From positions 1 through 64,000 of the forward strand of contig CAYLPZ010000004.1 of NCBI GenBank assembly GCA_964385755.1: 64,000 nt of DNA. The letters run 5' to 3'. The notes under the pieces are model-generated. The model ran no database searches, had not been told where the DNA came from, and saw only the letters and a program-made list of their open reading frames with translations. The translations under genes were made by a program, and so were the position numbers. Origin of the DNA: CAG-698 sp964385755 (lineage in GTDB: Bacteria > Bacillota_I > Bacilli_A > ML615J-28 > CAG-698). This document shows positions 52,247-62,346 of this stretch, one piece after another; position 1 is the stretch's first letter; the number at the start of each line of letters is the position of its first letter.

Positions 52247-53410
52247 ATGAAAAAAGTATTAGGTCTTATTTTAGAGTTAAATCCGTTTCATAATGGACAT
52301 TTATATTTTATAAACAAAGCAAAAGAAAAAGTAAATCCAGATATCACAATTGCAATCATTTCAAGCAGTTTTACAATGCGTGGTGAATTAAATTTGATGG
52401 ATAAATTCACTCGCACTAATCTTCTTTTAGAAAATGGTGTTGACATTGTTTTAGAATTGCCATTTGCTTTAGGATGCGTTAGTGCTGACTATTTTGCCTT
52501 AAACTCTGTTAAAATATTAAGTGCGTTTGGTGTAAATAATATATGTTGTGGAGTTGAAAATGATGATATTAAGTTACTCTCAAGTTTTGCGAAACTAATT
52601 GATACTCCAGATTTTCAAAATATATTAAAAACAAATCTTGATAAAGGTCTATCTTATAGTGCTAGTTGTAATAAAGCTATTGAAGAACTTACTTTTGATA
52701 TTAATAATGCTAATATTTTTAGTATGCCAAATAATACTTTATGTATTCAATATCTTAAAGCAATCGAAAAACTTCAAGCAAATATCAAAATGACTTTAGT
52801 GAAAAGAATTGCTAATCAATACTATGATACAACCACTGATGATCAAAACTCTTTCGCAAGTGCAAGTGCAATACGTCAAGCAGTAAAGATGAAACAATCA
52901 TTTGATAAATATTTGCCGGCATCTTTTTACAACCATGTTTATACAAATTTAGATGTTATTGATTACAATTTATTTAATCTTTTATACCAAAGTTGTATTC
53001 ACGATGACTTATCATATACCACTAAAGAGGGAATAGAAAATAGAATAAAAAATGTTGTTTTCTCATCTAAATCATTTGAAGAGGTAGTAAATAAAATTGT
53101 AACAAAACGCTACCCCGCAAATAAAGTTAGGAGAACTTTAATGCACATTCTATTAAAAGACACTAACGAGTATAATGATAAAGATTATTATCGTGTATTA
53201 GGTTTTAAGAAAAATATGAAAAGCTATTTTAATAAACTTCCAATTAAAAAAGATATTATTACAACATTTAAAAATATTGATGATGAAATTGTCAAACAAG
53301 AGCTAAAAACAACAAAACTATATGGTTTGATTACTAAAAACTATAATTTATATTTAGAAGAATTTAAAATTCCAATAATAAGAGACATACAAGGTGATGA
53401 AAATGAATAA
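52247..53410 (+). CDS. tmcAL: tRNA(Met) cytidine acetate ligase TmcAL
   Basis: A 387-residue nucleotidyltransferase-like enzyme (YlbM type): GLILELNPFHNGHLYFINKA with the HxGH-type site, SSSFTMRGEL, DIVLELPFALGCVSADYFAL and FASASAIRQAV. It makes ac4C34 in elongator tRNA-Met from acetate and ATP. GGAAG precedes ATG; a TATACT -10 lies ~25 bases upstream. It overlaps the following gene by 8 bases. Confidence 0.93.
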   Translation: MKKVLGLILELNPFHNGHLYFINKAKEKVNPDITIAIISSSFTMRGELNLMDKFTRTNLLLENGVDIVLELPFALGCVSADYFALNSVKILSAFGVNNICCGVENDDIKLLSSFAKLIDTPDFQNILKTNLDKGLSYSASCNKAIEELTFDINNANIFSMPNNTLCIQYLKAIEKLQANIKMTLVKRIANQYYDTTTDDQNSFASASAIRQAVKMKQSFDKYLPASFYNHVYTNLDVIDYNLFNLLYQSCIHDDLSYTTKEGIENRIKNVVFSSKSFEEVVNKIVTKRYPANKVRRTLMHILLKDTNEYNDKDYYRVLGFKKNMKSYFNKLPIKKDIITTFKNIDDEIVKQELKTTKLYGLITKNYNLYLEEFKIPIIRDIQGDENE

Positions 53411-54422
53411 AAATACAAAATATAAAATTGAAGATATTAGAAATAGAATAAAAGATGTCATCGATCCTTTTACTGGTAAATCTTTAGATGAAACAAAAGG
53501 AATTAAACACATTGGCATCGATGAAGAAAAAGATTTAGTAATTCTAATAATTGTTATAGCAAGATGTGGTGGAAAAGAAGAAAAGGATATTCGACTTAAA
53601 CTTGCAACAATCATCAAACGTGAAATGGGTTTTACTGGTGTCAAATTTACCTTTGAAGAAAAACGCATTATTGAATCAATTGTCAATAAAGGCGTTAAAT
53701 TTATCCTTATTCAAAGTGGTAAAGGGGGAGTTGGAAAATCAACCGTTTGTGCAAACATTGCTTACGCACTAAAAAGACTAGGGAAAAAAGTTGGAATAAT
53801 TGATGCGGACATATATGGTTCTTCAATTCCACAAATTCTTGAGATGACGCATGAAAACCCTCGTGGTGATGAAAATGGGAAAATAGTTCCACTAAATGCT
53901 TTCGGAATGGAAGTTATATCAACTGAGTTTTTTGCGGAAGAAGGTAAACCTGTTTTATGGCGTGGCGCAATGCTAAATTCGATGGTCCAAAGTTTCTTTT
54001 ATGATGTAGTATGGGATCGTGATACCGATTTCATTTTAGTTGATTGTCCACCAGGAACAGGTGATGTTGCAATAGATTTAAAATCAATTGTTCCAAAAGC
54101 TTATTTATTGCTTGTAACTACTCCACACAAAGCAGCAAGTAAAGTTGCTACAAAATCTGGTATTGCTTCAATACAACTAAAACAACAACTTTTAGGTGTA
54201 ATTGAAAATATGAGCTATTATATTAATCCAGTAAACAACCAAAAAGATTTTATTTTTGGAGAAGGTGGAGGACAACTAACAGCAGATATACTAGGTAGTG
54301 AATTAATCTCACAAATACCAATTTCACAACCTAAACATCATTTGTCATTATATGAAAGTGATGAAGAAGTTGGACAAATATATGATAATCTAGCAATTTT
54401 ACTTTCTATAATTCCGATGTAA
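53403..54422 (+). CDS. Mrp/NBP35 family ATPase (SalA-like)
   Basis: About 339 residues. An N-terminal MIP18/DUF59-like domain (~1-90) is followed by the deviant P-loop IQSGKGGVGKSTVCANIAYAL, ADIYGSSIPQIL, WRGAMLNSM, VDCPPGTGDVAIDL and VIENMSYYINP. The CxxC pair that holds the Fe-S cluster in most Mrp proteins (usually just after ENMSY) is absent, as in SalA-type relatives, so Fe-S carrier activity is doubtful. The ATG at 53403 is served by AAGGTGA. Coupled to tmcAL by overlap. Confidence 0.88.
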   Translation: MNKNTKYKIEDIRNRIKDVIDPFTGKSLDETKGIKHIGIDEEKDLVILIIVIARCGGKEEKDIRLKLATIIKREMGFTGVKFTFEEKRIIESIVNKGVKFILIQSGKGGVGKSTVCANIAYALKRLGKKVGIIDADIYGSSIPQILEMTHENPRGDENGKIVPLNAFGMEVISTEFFAEEGKPVLWRGAMLNSMVQSFFYDVVWDRDTDFILVDCPPGTGDVAIDLKSIVPKAYLLLVTTPHKAASKVATKSGIASIQLKQQLLGVIENMSYYINPVNNQKDFIFGEGGGQLTADILGSELISQIPISQPKHHLSLYESDEEVGQIYDNLAILLSIIPM

Positions 54423-54503
54423 TAAAGTTATAGCTTATAAAATAGAACTTTATTTTGCAATTATTATAAATAATTTATTATCATAAACTATGTTTAATAA
54501 AAC

Positions 54504-54538
54504 AAAGTTCAACCCTGAGGTTGAACTTTTTGTTTTTT
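54504..54538. terminator. Bidirectional terminator between mrp-like gene and GDPD lipoprotein
   Basis: Perfect 11-bp stem AAAGTTCAACC (54504-54514) / GGTTGAACTTT (54519-54529), loop CTGA, with T-rich flank on the right and A-rich on the left. It serves the convergent genes on both strands. Confidence 0.85.
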
Positions 54539-57500
54539 TAATTATCCCATTTTGCATATAATATTATATTTCCTGTTGTGCCTAAGGCTATCAATGTTAC
54601 TTTTTCTCCTTCACATTTTTCATCTAAATACCAGCCTAAGAATTTATATTTTGATGTTGCTTCTTTTAAAGTAAAGCTATCTAAGATAGTATATGTAAAT
54701 GGACCATCTGGAAGTGTACATTCAACTTCTTCCTTTACATCAAATTTTGTAGGATATTTGTTGAAAGCAGGAATGCTAGTTCCTTGTACCCATTGATGGA
54801 ATCTAAATAATATTTGGATTTTACCAGCTGAAGTTGGAGTGTATGTATCATTATAAGCTGGATAAGCATTTTTTATTGCATACAATAAATATGCATCTAA
54901 ATTTTTATATTTAGTACGATATGCATCACTATTAATAAAATAATTTTCATCTGCTTCAATTACGGCACCACCATCAGGTAAACGTACTAAAGGTTTAAAG
55001 AATAAATTTGCTAATGTTATTTCAAAATCATATTTATCAATCTTTAAAATATCACTTACAGTTGCAAATGAAACTGTAACACCATTTTTAACAAGTGTAA
55101 ATGTACCATTTGACTCTGATAATCCAGAAACATTTTTACCATTTGTTTTACACCACTCAATTAAATCACCATATAACTCATTAACAAATGCTTCTTTACT
55201 TTCCCAAGCCACTTCTTCTGCTTCAACTAAACTAGATACATATGTTATTGTATAAGTATTAATTTCATAAACAGCTTTAATTGTCATATCTTTTGTAATA
55301 TTTTTAATTTCTTGGTCCCAACCTTTAAATATATAACCTTCTTTTGTTGGTTCTTTTGGTGGTGCAGCTGTTTTTCCTTCCACAACTTCAGTTTCTTTTA
55401 ATATTGTTCCATCATCATCTGTAAACACAACTTTGTATTTTGGTTTAGGAGTTGTATCAATAAGCGGTAAGTTTAACTTTTCAATTAGTTGCCAATCACA
55501 TGTAACGTAATCAACACCCTTATCAATCCATTCTTGAACTACAGGATAATCAACATATTGTGTAAATGTATATGTAGAAATCTTGATATCTGCTTCTTTA
55601 TATCTTGCAATCCATTCTTCACTATTTGAATAATTTGCTGTCACATTAATACTAACTTCAAAATTATAAGTTATACAACGTTCAAGAATTGTATCACTTT
55701 CTAATGAATTAACTAAGTATTGACAAATATTATTATATCCATTGTTTCTTAACCAAATTAAACAATTATATTGTGAGCCTAAGAATATTGCTTTATCCAT
55801 CATTCCGCATCGTGTAATTTCATCAACCAAAGCTTGCATCCTACTTTGATCAGAATTTGTAATACCATTAGATGATTTTAACTCAATTACAGGACTAATA
55901 TTATATTCTTTACATATTTCTAAATATCTTTCAAGAGTACATAGTTTTGTTGTATATGGTGAATTAACAACAGATCCATTTTGATATGGAATTCCTGCGC
56001 TACGTGATTCAGTTTCAGTAACATCTTTTAATTCATCCCATGTCTTCTCCGCAATCGTTAATCCATTAAATGTATTATCATGGCATACAACGAACACACC
56101 ATCTTTAGTTTGTTTTACATCACATTCTAATGCTTGATAATGCAATTCTTTAGCAGCGTAAAGAAAAGCTTCTTCAGAATTCATAATACCATAATAACAT
56201 CCAGCATGTCCGATAAACTTAACGCTATATGGCCATATAACAGTAATTTCTCTAGTTAAACTAACTTTATTACCTCCTGAATCCTTAGCAGATAGTGTTA
56301 CAGTGTATGATTTATAATATCTAGTATCAACTTCACCTTTCACTTCGATATTTGATGTTATATCACCATCTACATCATCAATAAGTTTTAAATCTGATGT
56401 AGGATTGTAATTATCATTATAATTTACTGTTCTATTTTGTGTTATTCCTTCATTAAATATAAATTCTGGAGCTTTATCTTCAACTAATACTTCTATTGTT
56501 TTAGTAATATTATTACTTGCGGTAATCTCTATTTGTGCACTACCTGGTAAAACAGCTGTTATTAATCCATTACTATCAACCATTGCAACATTTAAGTTAC
56601 TTGATCTGATCGTAAATTCTTGATTTGCATTTTCCGGAAAAACATTTACATTTAATTGATATGTCCCTTTCGCAAGCATGACAATGCTATCTAAACCATT
56701 AACAACTATTTGTTCCGCCTTAGCATAATCAAAGAATATACTTACCTCTTTTGTAAAGCCATCCCAAATGCAACTAATAGTAACTAAACCTACACCAACA
56801 CTAGTTACTATACCTTCTTCAACAGTTGCAATACTTTCATCACTAGACTGCCAATTAGCAACTCCTTCTAAATTGCTACTTATACACTCTACATTTACTT
56901 GTTCTAAGTAAAGAGCAGTTTTAGGTGCTGATAATTCCAAAGATTTATCTGGAATAATATTAATAGTAATTTGTTTACTAGTGATTCCCTTTATTTCAAT
57001 TGTTAATATGCAACTTCCTACCTTATTTGCTTTAAATATTTCACTAGTCATTACAACATTATCATTTTCTAAAGTAATTAGTACTTCATAATCTAGATTA
57101 TTCTTAATTTCTGCTGGTAGTGTAAATTCACTTCCTAAAGTAAAAGTCACTTCATCATTTTCAATTACAATTTCTGGTCTTTCTAAAACCTCAACATTAA
57201 TTTCTTTTTCAACTTCATAACCAGTCATTTTCACAAATACTTTGCTTTGACCAGCGCTGACACCACAAATAGTAGTATTATTTACTTTTACAAAATCATT
57301 TGATGCTATAACATCATATGATACACCTTCATCAGATGAAATAATCTCTATTTCTACTTCATCACCAGCAAAAATAGTTAAGCTATCACTAGTAATTTTA
57401 AATCCTGGAAGAATAGTAATAGTAACTTCTCCACTTATGCCAGTATCACTTGTAGCTTTAATAGTTAATGTACCTGCCTTTAGTAATTCTACTTTTCCAT

Positions 57501-57735
57501 CTTGAGAAATAGTAGCTAACGAAGTATCACTTACTTCCCAATTTATTTTTCCTAAGTATTCTTGTAAATTTCCATCATTAAACTTAATATCTGCTTGCAC
57601 CGTATTAAACGCATGAAACTCTGTTTTCTCTAAAGTAAGTGTAATAGACTCAAGCTTAGTGATATCATCACAACTAAAAGACAACATACAAAACCCACAA
57701 ACAAAGAAAAATAAAAACCAAATAACTTTTTTCAT
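54538..57735 (-). CDS. Large BIG2 / glycerophosphodiesterase / InlB-repeat lipoprotein
   Basis: A 1065-residue lipoprotein (signal ending CMLSFSC). Four or more Ig-like BIG2-type domains lie in ~28-460 (e.g. WEVSDTSLATISQDGKVELL, WQSSDESIATVEEGIVTSVG). A beta domain with HYR/cadherin-like look is ~465-540. A glycerophosphodiester phosphodiesterase domain is ~545-790, with catalytic FIGHAGCYYG, ECDVKQTKDGVFVVCHDNTF and VIELKSSNG. One Listeria-Bacteroides repeat is ~795-860 (TKEGYIFKGWDQEIKNITKD) and another C-terminal (FLGWYLDEKC, then LYAKWDN). It is displayed on the membrane and probably releases glycerol-phosphate from phospholipid or teichoic-acid diesters. It is monocistronic. Confidence 0.88.
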   Translation of the reverse strand: MKKVIWFLFFFVCGFCMLSFSCDDITKLESITLTLEKTEFHAFNTVQADIKFNDGNLQEYLGKINWEVSDTSLATISQDGKVELLKAGTLTIKATSDTGISGEVTITILPGFKITSDSLTIFAGDEVEIEIISSDEGVSYDVIASNDFVKVNNTTICGVSAGQSKVFVKMTGYEVEKEINVEVLERPEIVIENDEVTFTLGSEFTLPAEIKNNLDYEVLITLENDNVVMTSEIFKANKVGSCILTIEIKGITSKQITINIIPDKSLELSAPKTALYLEQVNVECISSNLEGVANWQSSDESIATVEEGIVTSVGVGLVTISCIWDGFTKEVSIFFDYAKAEQIVVNGLDSIVMLAKGTYQLNVNVFPENANQEFTIRSSNLNVAMVDSNGLITAVLPGSAQIEITASNNITKTIEVLVEDKAPEFIFNEGITQNRTVNYNDNYNPTSDLKLIDDVDGDITSNIEVKGEVDTRYYKSYTVTLSAKDSGGNKVSLTREITVIWPYSVKFIGHAGCYYGIMNSEEAFLYAAKELHYQALECDVKQTKDGVFVVCHDNTFNGLTIAEKTWDELKDVTETESRSAGIPYQNGSVVNSPYTTKLCTLERYLEICKEYNISPVIELKSSNGITNSDQSRMQALVDEITRCGMMDKAIFLGSQYNCLIWLRNNGYNNICQYLVNSLESDTILERCITYNFEVSINVTANYSNSEEWIARYKEADIKISTYTFTQYVDYPVVQEWIDKGVDYVTCDWQLIEKLNLPLIDTTPKPKYKVVFTDDDGTILKETEVVEGKTAAPPKEPTKEGYIFKGWDQEIKNITKDMTIKAVYEINTYTITYVSSLVEAEEVAWESKEAFVNELYGDLIEWCKTNGKNVSGLSESNGTFTLVKNGVTVSFATVSDILKIDKYDFEITLANLFFKPLVRLPDGGAVIEADENYFINSDAYRTKYKNLDAYLLYAIKNAYPAYNDTYTPTSAGKIQILFRFHQWVQGTSIPAFNKYPTKFDVKEEVECTLPDGPFTYTILDSFTLKEATSKYKFLGWYLDEKCEGEKVTLIALGTTGNIILYAKWDN

Positions 57736-57798
57736 ATGATAATCCTTTCTTAAATATAATGAAATAATGGAATAGTTTATATCTATCCTTATTATATC

Positions 57799-58764
57799 CT
57801 AAATTAAAATTTCTTTAAATACTCGTAAGGCATTTTTATAACAAACTTTTTCAATTTCTTCTTCGGTAAAGCCTTCTTCTCGCATTTCTTCTATTATCAT
57901 ATTAATTTTATCGCATCCATTCATTTCAAGTGTACTTTCAATTCCATCAAAATCAGATCCTAATGCAATGACATTAATTGAAGCAATTTCTTTAATGTAT
58001 TTTATATGTTTAACAATATCTTTAACATATGTTATTTTTTCATCACTTGAGACAAATGATGTGCAATAGTTCATTCCCATCACTCCACCTCGCTTGTCAA
58101 GTTTTTTAATCATGTCATCAGTTAAATTTCTTACATTGTTACAAACACTTCTAGCATTTGAATGACTAGCAATAAATGGTTTAGTTGTATTTTCTAAAAC
58201 ATCATAAAATCCTTTATCAGATAAATGAGACACATCAATAATTATTCCTAATCTTTCCATTTCTTTTATCATTTGAATTCCTAGATTAGTTAATCCTAAA
58301 GTAGTGTTAGGAGTTTTCATATCAGGTTTTTCATCCATAGTAATACTAAAGTTAGGATACCCAATTCCATTTTCGAAGTTCCAAGTGAGTGTAATCATTC
58401 TCACGCCTAAACGATAAAGATTACGTAAGAAACTTAAATTTCCATTGATTACTGCTCCTTCTTCAATTGTTAATAAGCTTGAAAGTTTATCATTTTCTAT
58501 ATTATTTATTAGTTGATCATAAGAATATACAGGAGTTATTAAGTCTTTATTTTTTTCAATTTCTTCGTAATATTTATCAATCATCTCATTTACTCTTTCA
58601 AATGGATTATCATATTTTTTTAGATTAACAAACATAGCAAAGCACTGAAGAATATAACCTGACTTTTTAAGTCTTTCTATATCAATATGGCATTCATTAT
58701 TCCTTAATGGTATGTCTTTCATACAATTTAAAATTGTATCACAATGTAAATCTATATATTTCAT
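57799..58764 (-). CDS. Membrane dipeptidase (peptidase M19 family)
   Basis: A 321-residue zinc dipeptidase: YIDLHCDTILN (HxD metal site), LLTIEEGAVING, DVSHLSDKGFYDV, IASHSNARSVCNNVRNLTDD and VIALGSDFDGIES. It hydrolyses dipeptides, often including D-amino-acid forms. No signal peptide, so it is cytoplasmic despite the family name. No close partner; it lies between the GDPD lipoprotein and the DUF1292 gene. Confidence 0.92.
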   Translation of the reverse strand: MKYIDLHCDTILNCMKDIPLRNNECHIDIERLKKSGYILQCFAMFVNLKKYDNPFERVNEMIDKYYEEIEKNKDLITPVYSYDQLINNIENDKLSSLLTIEEGAVINGNLSFLRNLYRLGVRMITLTWNFENGIGYPNFSITMDEKPDMKTPNTTLGLTNLGIQMIKEMERLGIIIDVSHLSDKGFYDVLENTTKPFIASHSNARSVCNNVRNLTDDMIKKLDKRGGVMGMNYCTSFVSSDEKITYVKDIVKHIKYIKEIASINVIALGSDFDGIESTLEMNGCDKINMIIEEMREEGFTEEEIEKVCYKNALRVFKEILI

Positions 58765-58781
58765 TATATCACCTCATTATC

Positions 58782-58809
58782 AAAAAAATTGGCAAACTTA
58801 GTTGCCAAT
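58782..58809 (-). terminator. Terminator after DUF1292 gene
   Basis: Stem ATTGGCAA (58788-58795) / TTGCCAAT (58802-58809) with a seven-A run at left (U-tract on the minus strand). Ends the rnj-alaS-ruvX-DUF1292 transcription unit. Confidence 0.8.
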
Positions 58810-58817
58810 TATTATTT

Positions 58818-59183
58818 TTAATTATTTTTTTTACAGCAGCATCCACAATTTTCACTGTCTGCGTCTTCTTCACAGTCACATTCACAGTTTTCACATTCTT
58901 CGTTTTCATCAGAATAATCTTCTAAAAACGCATCAAAAACATCGCAAAGCATTTCATATTCTTCATCAGATTCTATTCCATTTAACTCACCAATTTCGCC
59001 ATCACGTTCAACGTAAGATGCAAAATCAATTGTCTTCTCTTCTTGTTCTTCTTCAGAAGCTTCATAGAAAAATACATAATCCTTACCAAAATCTTCAGAA
59101 TGATATGTAAAAAGAATATTACATAATACTTCTTCACCATCTTCTAATGTAATTACTAATTGGTCATCTCTTAACTCAGTCAT
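58818..59183 (-). CDS. DUF1292 domain protein with Cys-rich acidic tail
   Basis: A 121-residue acidic protein. The DUF1292 core is ~8-90 (LVITLEDGEEVLCNILFTYH, KDYVFFYEAS, LNGIESDEEYEMLCDVFDAF). The tail holds repeated Cys-Glu pairs (CENCECDCEEDAD, CGCCCKK), which may bind metal. It corresponds to B. subtilis YrzB, which also follows alaS and ruvX. Function unknown. The small IreB/YrzL gene usually between alaS and ruvX is missing here. Confidence 0.85.
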   Translation of the reverse strand: MTELRDDQLVITLEDGEEVLCNILFTYHSEDFGKDYVFFYEASEEEQEEKTIDFASYVERDGEIGELNGIESDEEYEMLCDVFDAFLEDYSDENEECENCECDCEEDADSENCGCCCKKNN

Positions 59184-59196
59184 TTTTTATCTCCTT

Positions 59197-59613
59197 TTAT
59201 TTTCTTAAATCTAAATATGATTGAAGAATAATCGTTGCGGCGAGCTTATCGACATTCTTCTTTCTTTTATTTCTACTAATGTCAGCAGAAAGCATTATCA
59301 CGTCAGCCTGTCTTGATGTTAAACGTTCATCAATCATAACTACTTCTAGTTTCGTTGTTTCTTCAAGCATAGCCTTAAATTTCAAACAATATTCAGCTTG
59401 TGGGCCAATTGTTCCATTCATATTCTTAGGAAGACCTAGAACAATTTTTTGAACATCATTTTCCTTTATTACTCTACAAACTTCATTAAGTGCCGCATCT
59501 AAATCTTGATCTTCAAAACGAAATGTGCCAACCGGGTTAGCTATTATTCCTAAATAATCACTTAAAGCAATTCCTACTGTTCTATTACCAAGATCTAGTC
59601 CAATTACGCGCAT
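59197..59613 (-). CDS. ruvX: Putative pre-16S rRNA nuclease / Holliday junction resolvase RuvX (YqgF)
   Basis: A 138-residue RNase H-like protein: RVIGLDLGNRTVGIALSD with the first catalytic Asp, KIVLGLPKNMNGTIG, VMIDERLTSRQAD (Glu) and DKLAATIILQSYL (Asp). Proposed roles are 16S rRNA 5' end maturation and branched-DNA resolution. Overlaps the end of alaS by 10 bases, so coupled. Confidence 0.92.
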   Translation of the reverse strand: MRVIGLDLGNRTVGIALSDYLGIIANPVGTFRFEDQDLDAALNEVCRVIKENDVQKIVLGLPKNMNGTIGPQAEYCLKFKAMLEETTKLEVVMIDERLTSRQADVIMLSADISRNKRKKNVDKLAATIILQSYLDLRK

Positions 59614-62303
59614 AATAAATCCTCTAATTTTTGTTTAACAGCTTTTAATGCTTCATCAAGTTTAGTTATATCCTTACCACCTGCTTGCGCATAATCAGGT
59701 CTTCCACCACCACCACCAAGAGTAATAGTTGCAGCTAATTTTACAAGATCACCAGCTTTTACTTGTGGTAATTTATTTTTACAAATAAATACTATTTTGC
59801 CACCTGTAACACAACTTAAGAAGATGACACTATCATTAATCTTATCACTAGCTCTATCAACTAAATCTTTTAATGCTTGATTTTCAACATCTTTTACATT
59901 AATAAATAATATATTTTTATCATTTACTTGATAACAATCATTTATGAAATCTTCTAATGATAAACTATTCTTTTCTAGTTTTAGTTTTGCATATTCTTTA
60001 TCTAAATTCTTAGCTTCCTCACGTAAGTCATTAAGTTCCTTACGTAAAGTAATAAATGATAAATAGCTAGCAGTAATATTAGTTTTTTCAATATTTGATT
60101 GTGTTAAGATAATTCCTTCTTCTTTAGATTTTAAAATTAAATCATTAATCTTTTGACGTACTACTTCAATATCTTTTAATAATTGTGATGCATAACTAGT
60201 TATTTTATTTATTATTACATCATCACTTCCCGTAACGCATTCAATACGGAAGATACCAGAACCTTTACTTTCAACGCCTAGACATGCAAGTTTTGCAATT
60301 TCCTTTGTATTTGTAACGTGTGTTCCACCACATAATTCTTTAGAGAATCCTATTGTTGCAACACGAACAATTTTACCATATTTCTCACCAAACATTGCTT
60401 GAACACCTAATTTCTTAGCTTCTTCTAATGGTAATTCTACAATGCTTGTATCACTATTCTTATTAATTTCATCATTAACAATTGTTTCAATTTTAATTAA
60501 TTGTTCATCATTTGGTAATTCAAAATTATTAAAGTCAAAACGTAATAAATCACTAGTAACACTTGAGCCTTGTTGTTTAACATGTGATCCAAGTACTTTT
60601 CTTAATGCTTCATTAAGTAAGTGTGTACCTGAATGATTCATACTTAATTTCTTTCTATTTTCTTTATCAACTTTTAAGATAACTTTATCGCCTAAAGACA
60701 CTTTTTCACATTCAACTAAGATAGCATGTTGATTGTTAGGTAATTTATAACTATCTAGTACTTGATATGCTTTATCATTGATGACAACCACACCATTATC
60801 ACCAGCTTGACCACCACTTGTTGCATAGAAACATGTTTTATCAAATACAAGAGAGCATTTTCCACTTGCTTTTGTAACCTTAGAACCATCTTTGAATATT
60901 GCAATAACTTTTGCTTCATTTTCTAATAAATCATAACCAACAAATTCTGATTCATCTTTGAAAGCTAAAAGGTCTTCGTTTTGTTTATTCATTGATTCAG
61001 CTTCATTACGAGATTTTTTAGAAGCAAGTTTTTGTTTCTTTAGTTCCTCTAAGAAACCTTGATAATCAACTTCTCTACCATTCTCCTGTGCAACTTCCAT
61101 TGTAAGTTCAATAGGAAAACCGAATGTATCATATAATAAGAAGGCAAATTCTTTAGATATAATACCTTCATTAGTTTTGATATATTCAAGAAGTTTCTTC
61201 TCTCCAGTTTCTAAAGTTTGTAAGAATTTTTCTTCTTCGTTTTTAATCACCTTTTTAACCATTTCTTTTGTCTCATCAAGATATGGATAAAATGGTCTCA
61301 TAATACTAGCTACTATTTCAACTAAATTATACATGAATGGTTTGTCCATTCCTAGAACTTTTCCATAACGAACAGCACGACGAAGAATACGACGAAGAAC
61401 ATATCCTCTACCTTCATTTGATAGATTAGCTCCATCACTTAAGGCGAAAGTCACACTACGAATGTGATCACTAATAACTTTAAAGGCCATTTGTCCAGTA
61501 TATTTAACACCTGTCATTTCTTCTAGTTTTTCAATTAAAGGCATGAAAAGATCAGTTTCATAATTTGTTTCAACACCTTGCATTACACATGCTAAACGTT
61601 CAAGGCCACTTCCTGTATCAATGTTTTTACTTGGAAGTTCTTTATATTCACTTCTATTAACACCTGTTTGTGCATTGAATTGACTGAATACTATATTCCA
61701 TATTTCAATGTATCTATCATTTTCAATATCCTCTTTTAGCATCTTAATACCTAAATGGTCTTTGTCATATTTTTCACCACGGTCATAGAAGATTTCGCTA
61801 TCAGGTCCGCATGGTCCTTCACCAATCTCCCAAAAATTACCTTTAAGTGGAACAATGTGAGAAGGATCAACTCCTAAAGATGTCCATAATTCATAAGATT
61901 CTTTATCATCAGGATAAATAGTAAAATATAATTTATCAACATCAAAAGCAAACCATTTTTCACTAGTTAACAATTCGTAAGCCCAAGTTAATGCTTCTTT
62001 TCTAAAATAATCACCAATAGAAAAGTTTCCTAACATTTCAAAAAATGTATGATGTCTTGCGGTTCTACCAACATTATCAATATCATTAGTACGAATAGCT
62101 TTCTGTGCATTACAAATACGGCGATTCGTTGGAACTTCACGACCATCAAAAAATTTCTTTAAAGGTGCCACCCCCGCATTAATCCATAATAAAGTAGGAT
62201 CATTTACAGGTACTAATGATGCACTTGGAAACACCTCATGACCTTTACTTTTCCAAAAATCTAACCACATTTGTCTTATTTCATAACTTTTTAATTTCTT
62301 CAT
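59604..62303 (-). CDS. alaS: Alanyl-tRNA synthetase
   Basis: An 899-residue class II synthetase of full length. Catalytic core (FPSASLVPVNDPTLLWINAG, ARHHTFFEMLGNFSIGDYF, GSGLERLACVMQG), tRNA-recognition and editing domain (MNHSGTHLLNEALRKVLG, ELCGGTHVTNTKEIAKL), C-Ala domain with Gly-rich GGGGGRPDYAQAGGKD. Charges tRNA-Ala. No T-box leader is visible in the 43 bases to the upstream RNase J gene. Confidence 0.97.
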   Translation of the reverse strand: MKKLKSYEIRQMWLDFWKSKGHEVFPSASLVPVNDPTLLWINAGVAPLKKFFDGREVPTNRRICNAQKAIRTNDIDNVGRTARHHTFFEMLGNFSIGDYFRKEALTWAYELLTSEKWFAFDVDKLYFTIYPDDKESYELWTSLGVDPSHIVPLKGNFWEIGEGPCGPDSEIFYDRGEKYDKDHLGIKMLKEDIENDRYIEIWNIVFSQFNAQTGVNRSEYKELPSKNIDTGSGLERLACVMQGVETNYETDLFMPLIEKLEEMTGVKYTGQMAFKVISDHIRSVTFALSDGANLSNEGRGYVLRRILRRAVRYGKVLGMDKPFMYNLVEIVASIMRPFYPYLDETKEMVKKVIKNEEEKFLQTLETGEKKLLEYIKTNEGIISKEFAFLLYDTFGFPIELTMEVAQENGREVDYQGFLEELKKQKLASKKSRNEAESMNKQNEDLLAFKDESEFVGYDLLENEAKVIAIFKDGSKVTKASGKCSLVFDKTCFYATSGGQAGDNGVVVINDKAYQVLDSYKLPNNQHAILVECEKVSLGDKVILKVDKENRKKLSMNHSGTHLLNEALRKVLGSHVKQQGSSVTSDLLRFDFNNFELPNDEQLIKIETIVNDEINKNSDTSIVELPLEEAKKLGVQAMFGEKYGKIVRVATIGFSKELCGGTHVTNTKEIAKLACLGVESKGSGIFRIECVTGSDDVIINKITSYASQLLKDIEVVRQKINDLILKSKEEGIILTQSNIEKTNITASYLSFITLRKELNDLREEAKNLDKEYAKLKLEKNSLSLEDFINDCYQVNDKNILFINVKDVENQALKDLVDRASDKINDSVIFLSCVTGGKIVFICKNKLPQVKAGDLVKLAATITLGGGGGRPDYAQAGGKDITKLDEALKAVKQKLEDLLCA

Positions 62304-62346
62304 TTTATATTTTCTCCATTAGTTTTCTAAAATTATTAAATCATTT

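Noticed and set aside
62304..62346. T-box leader for alaS
   Set aside because: Only 43 bases separate it from the upstream gene; no specifier or T-box motif is possible.
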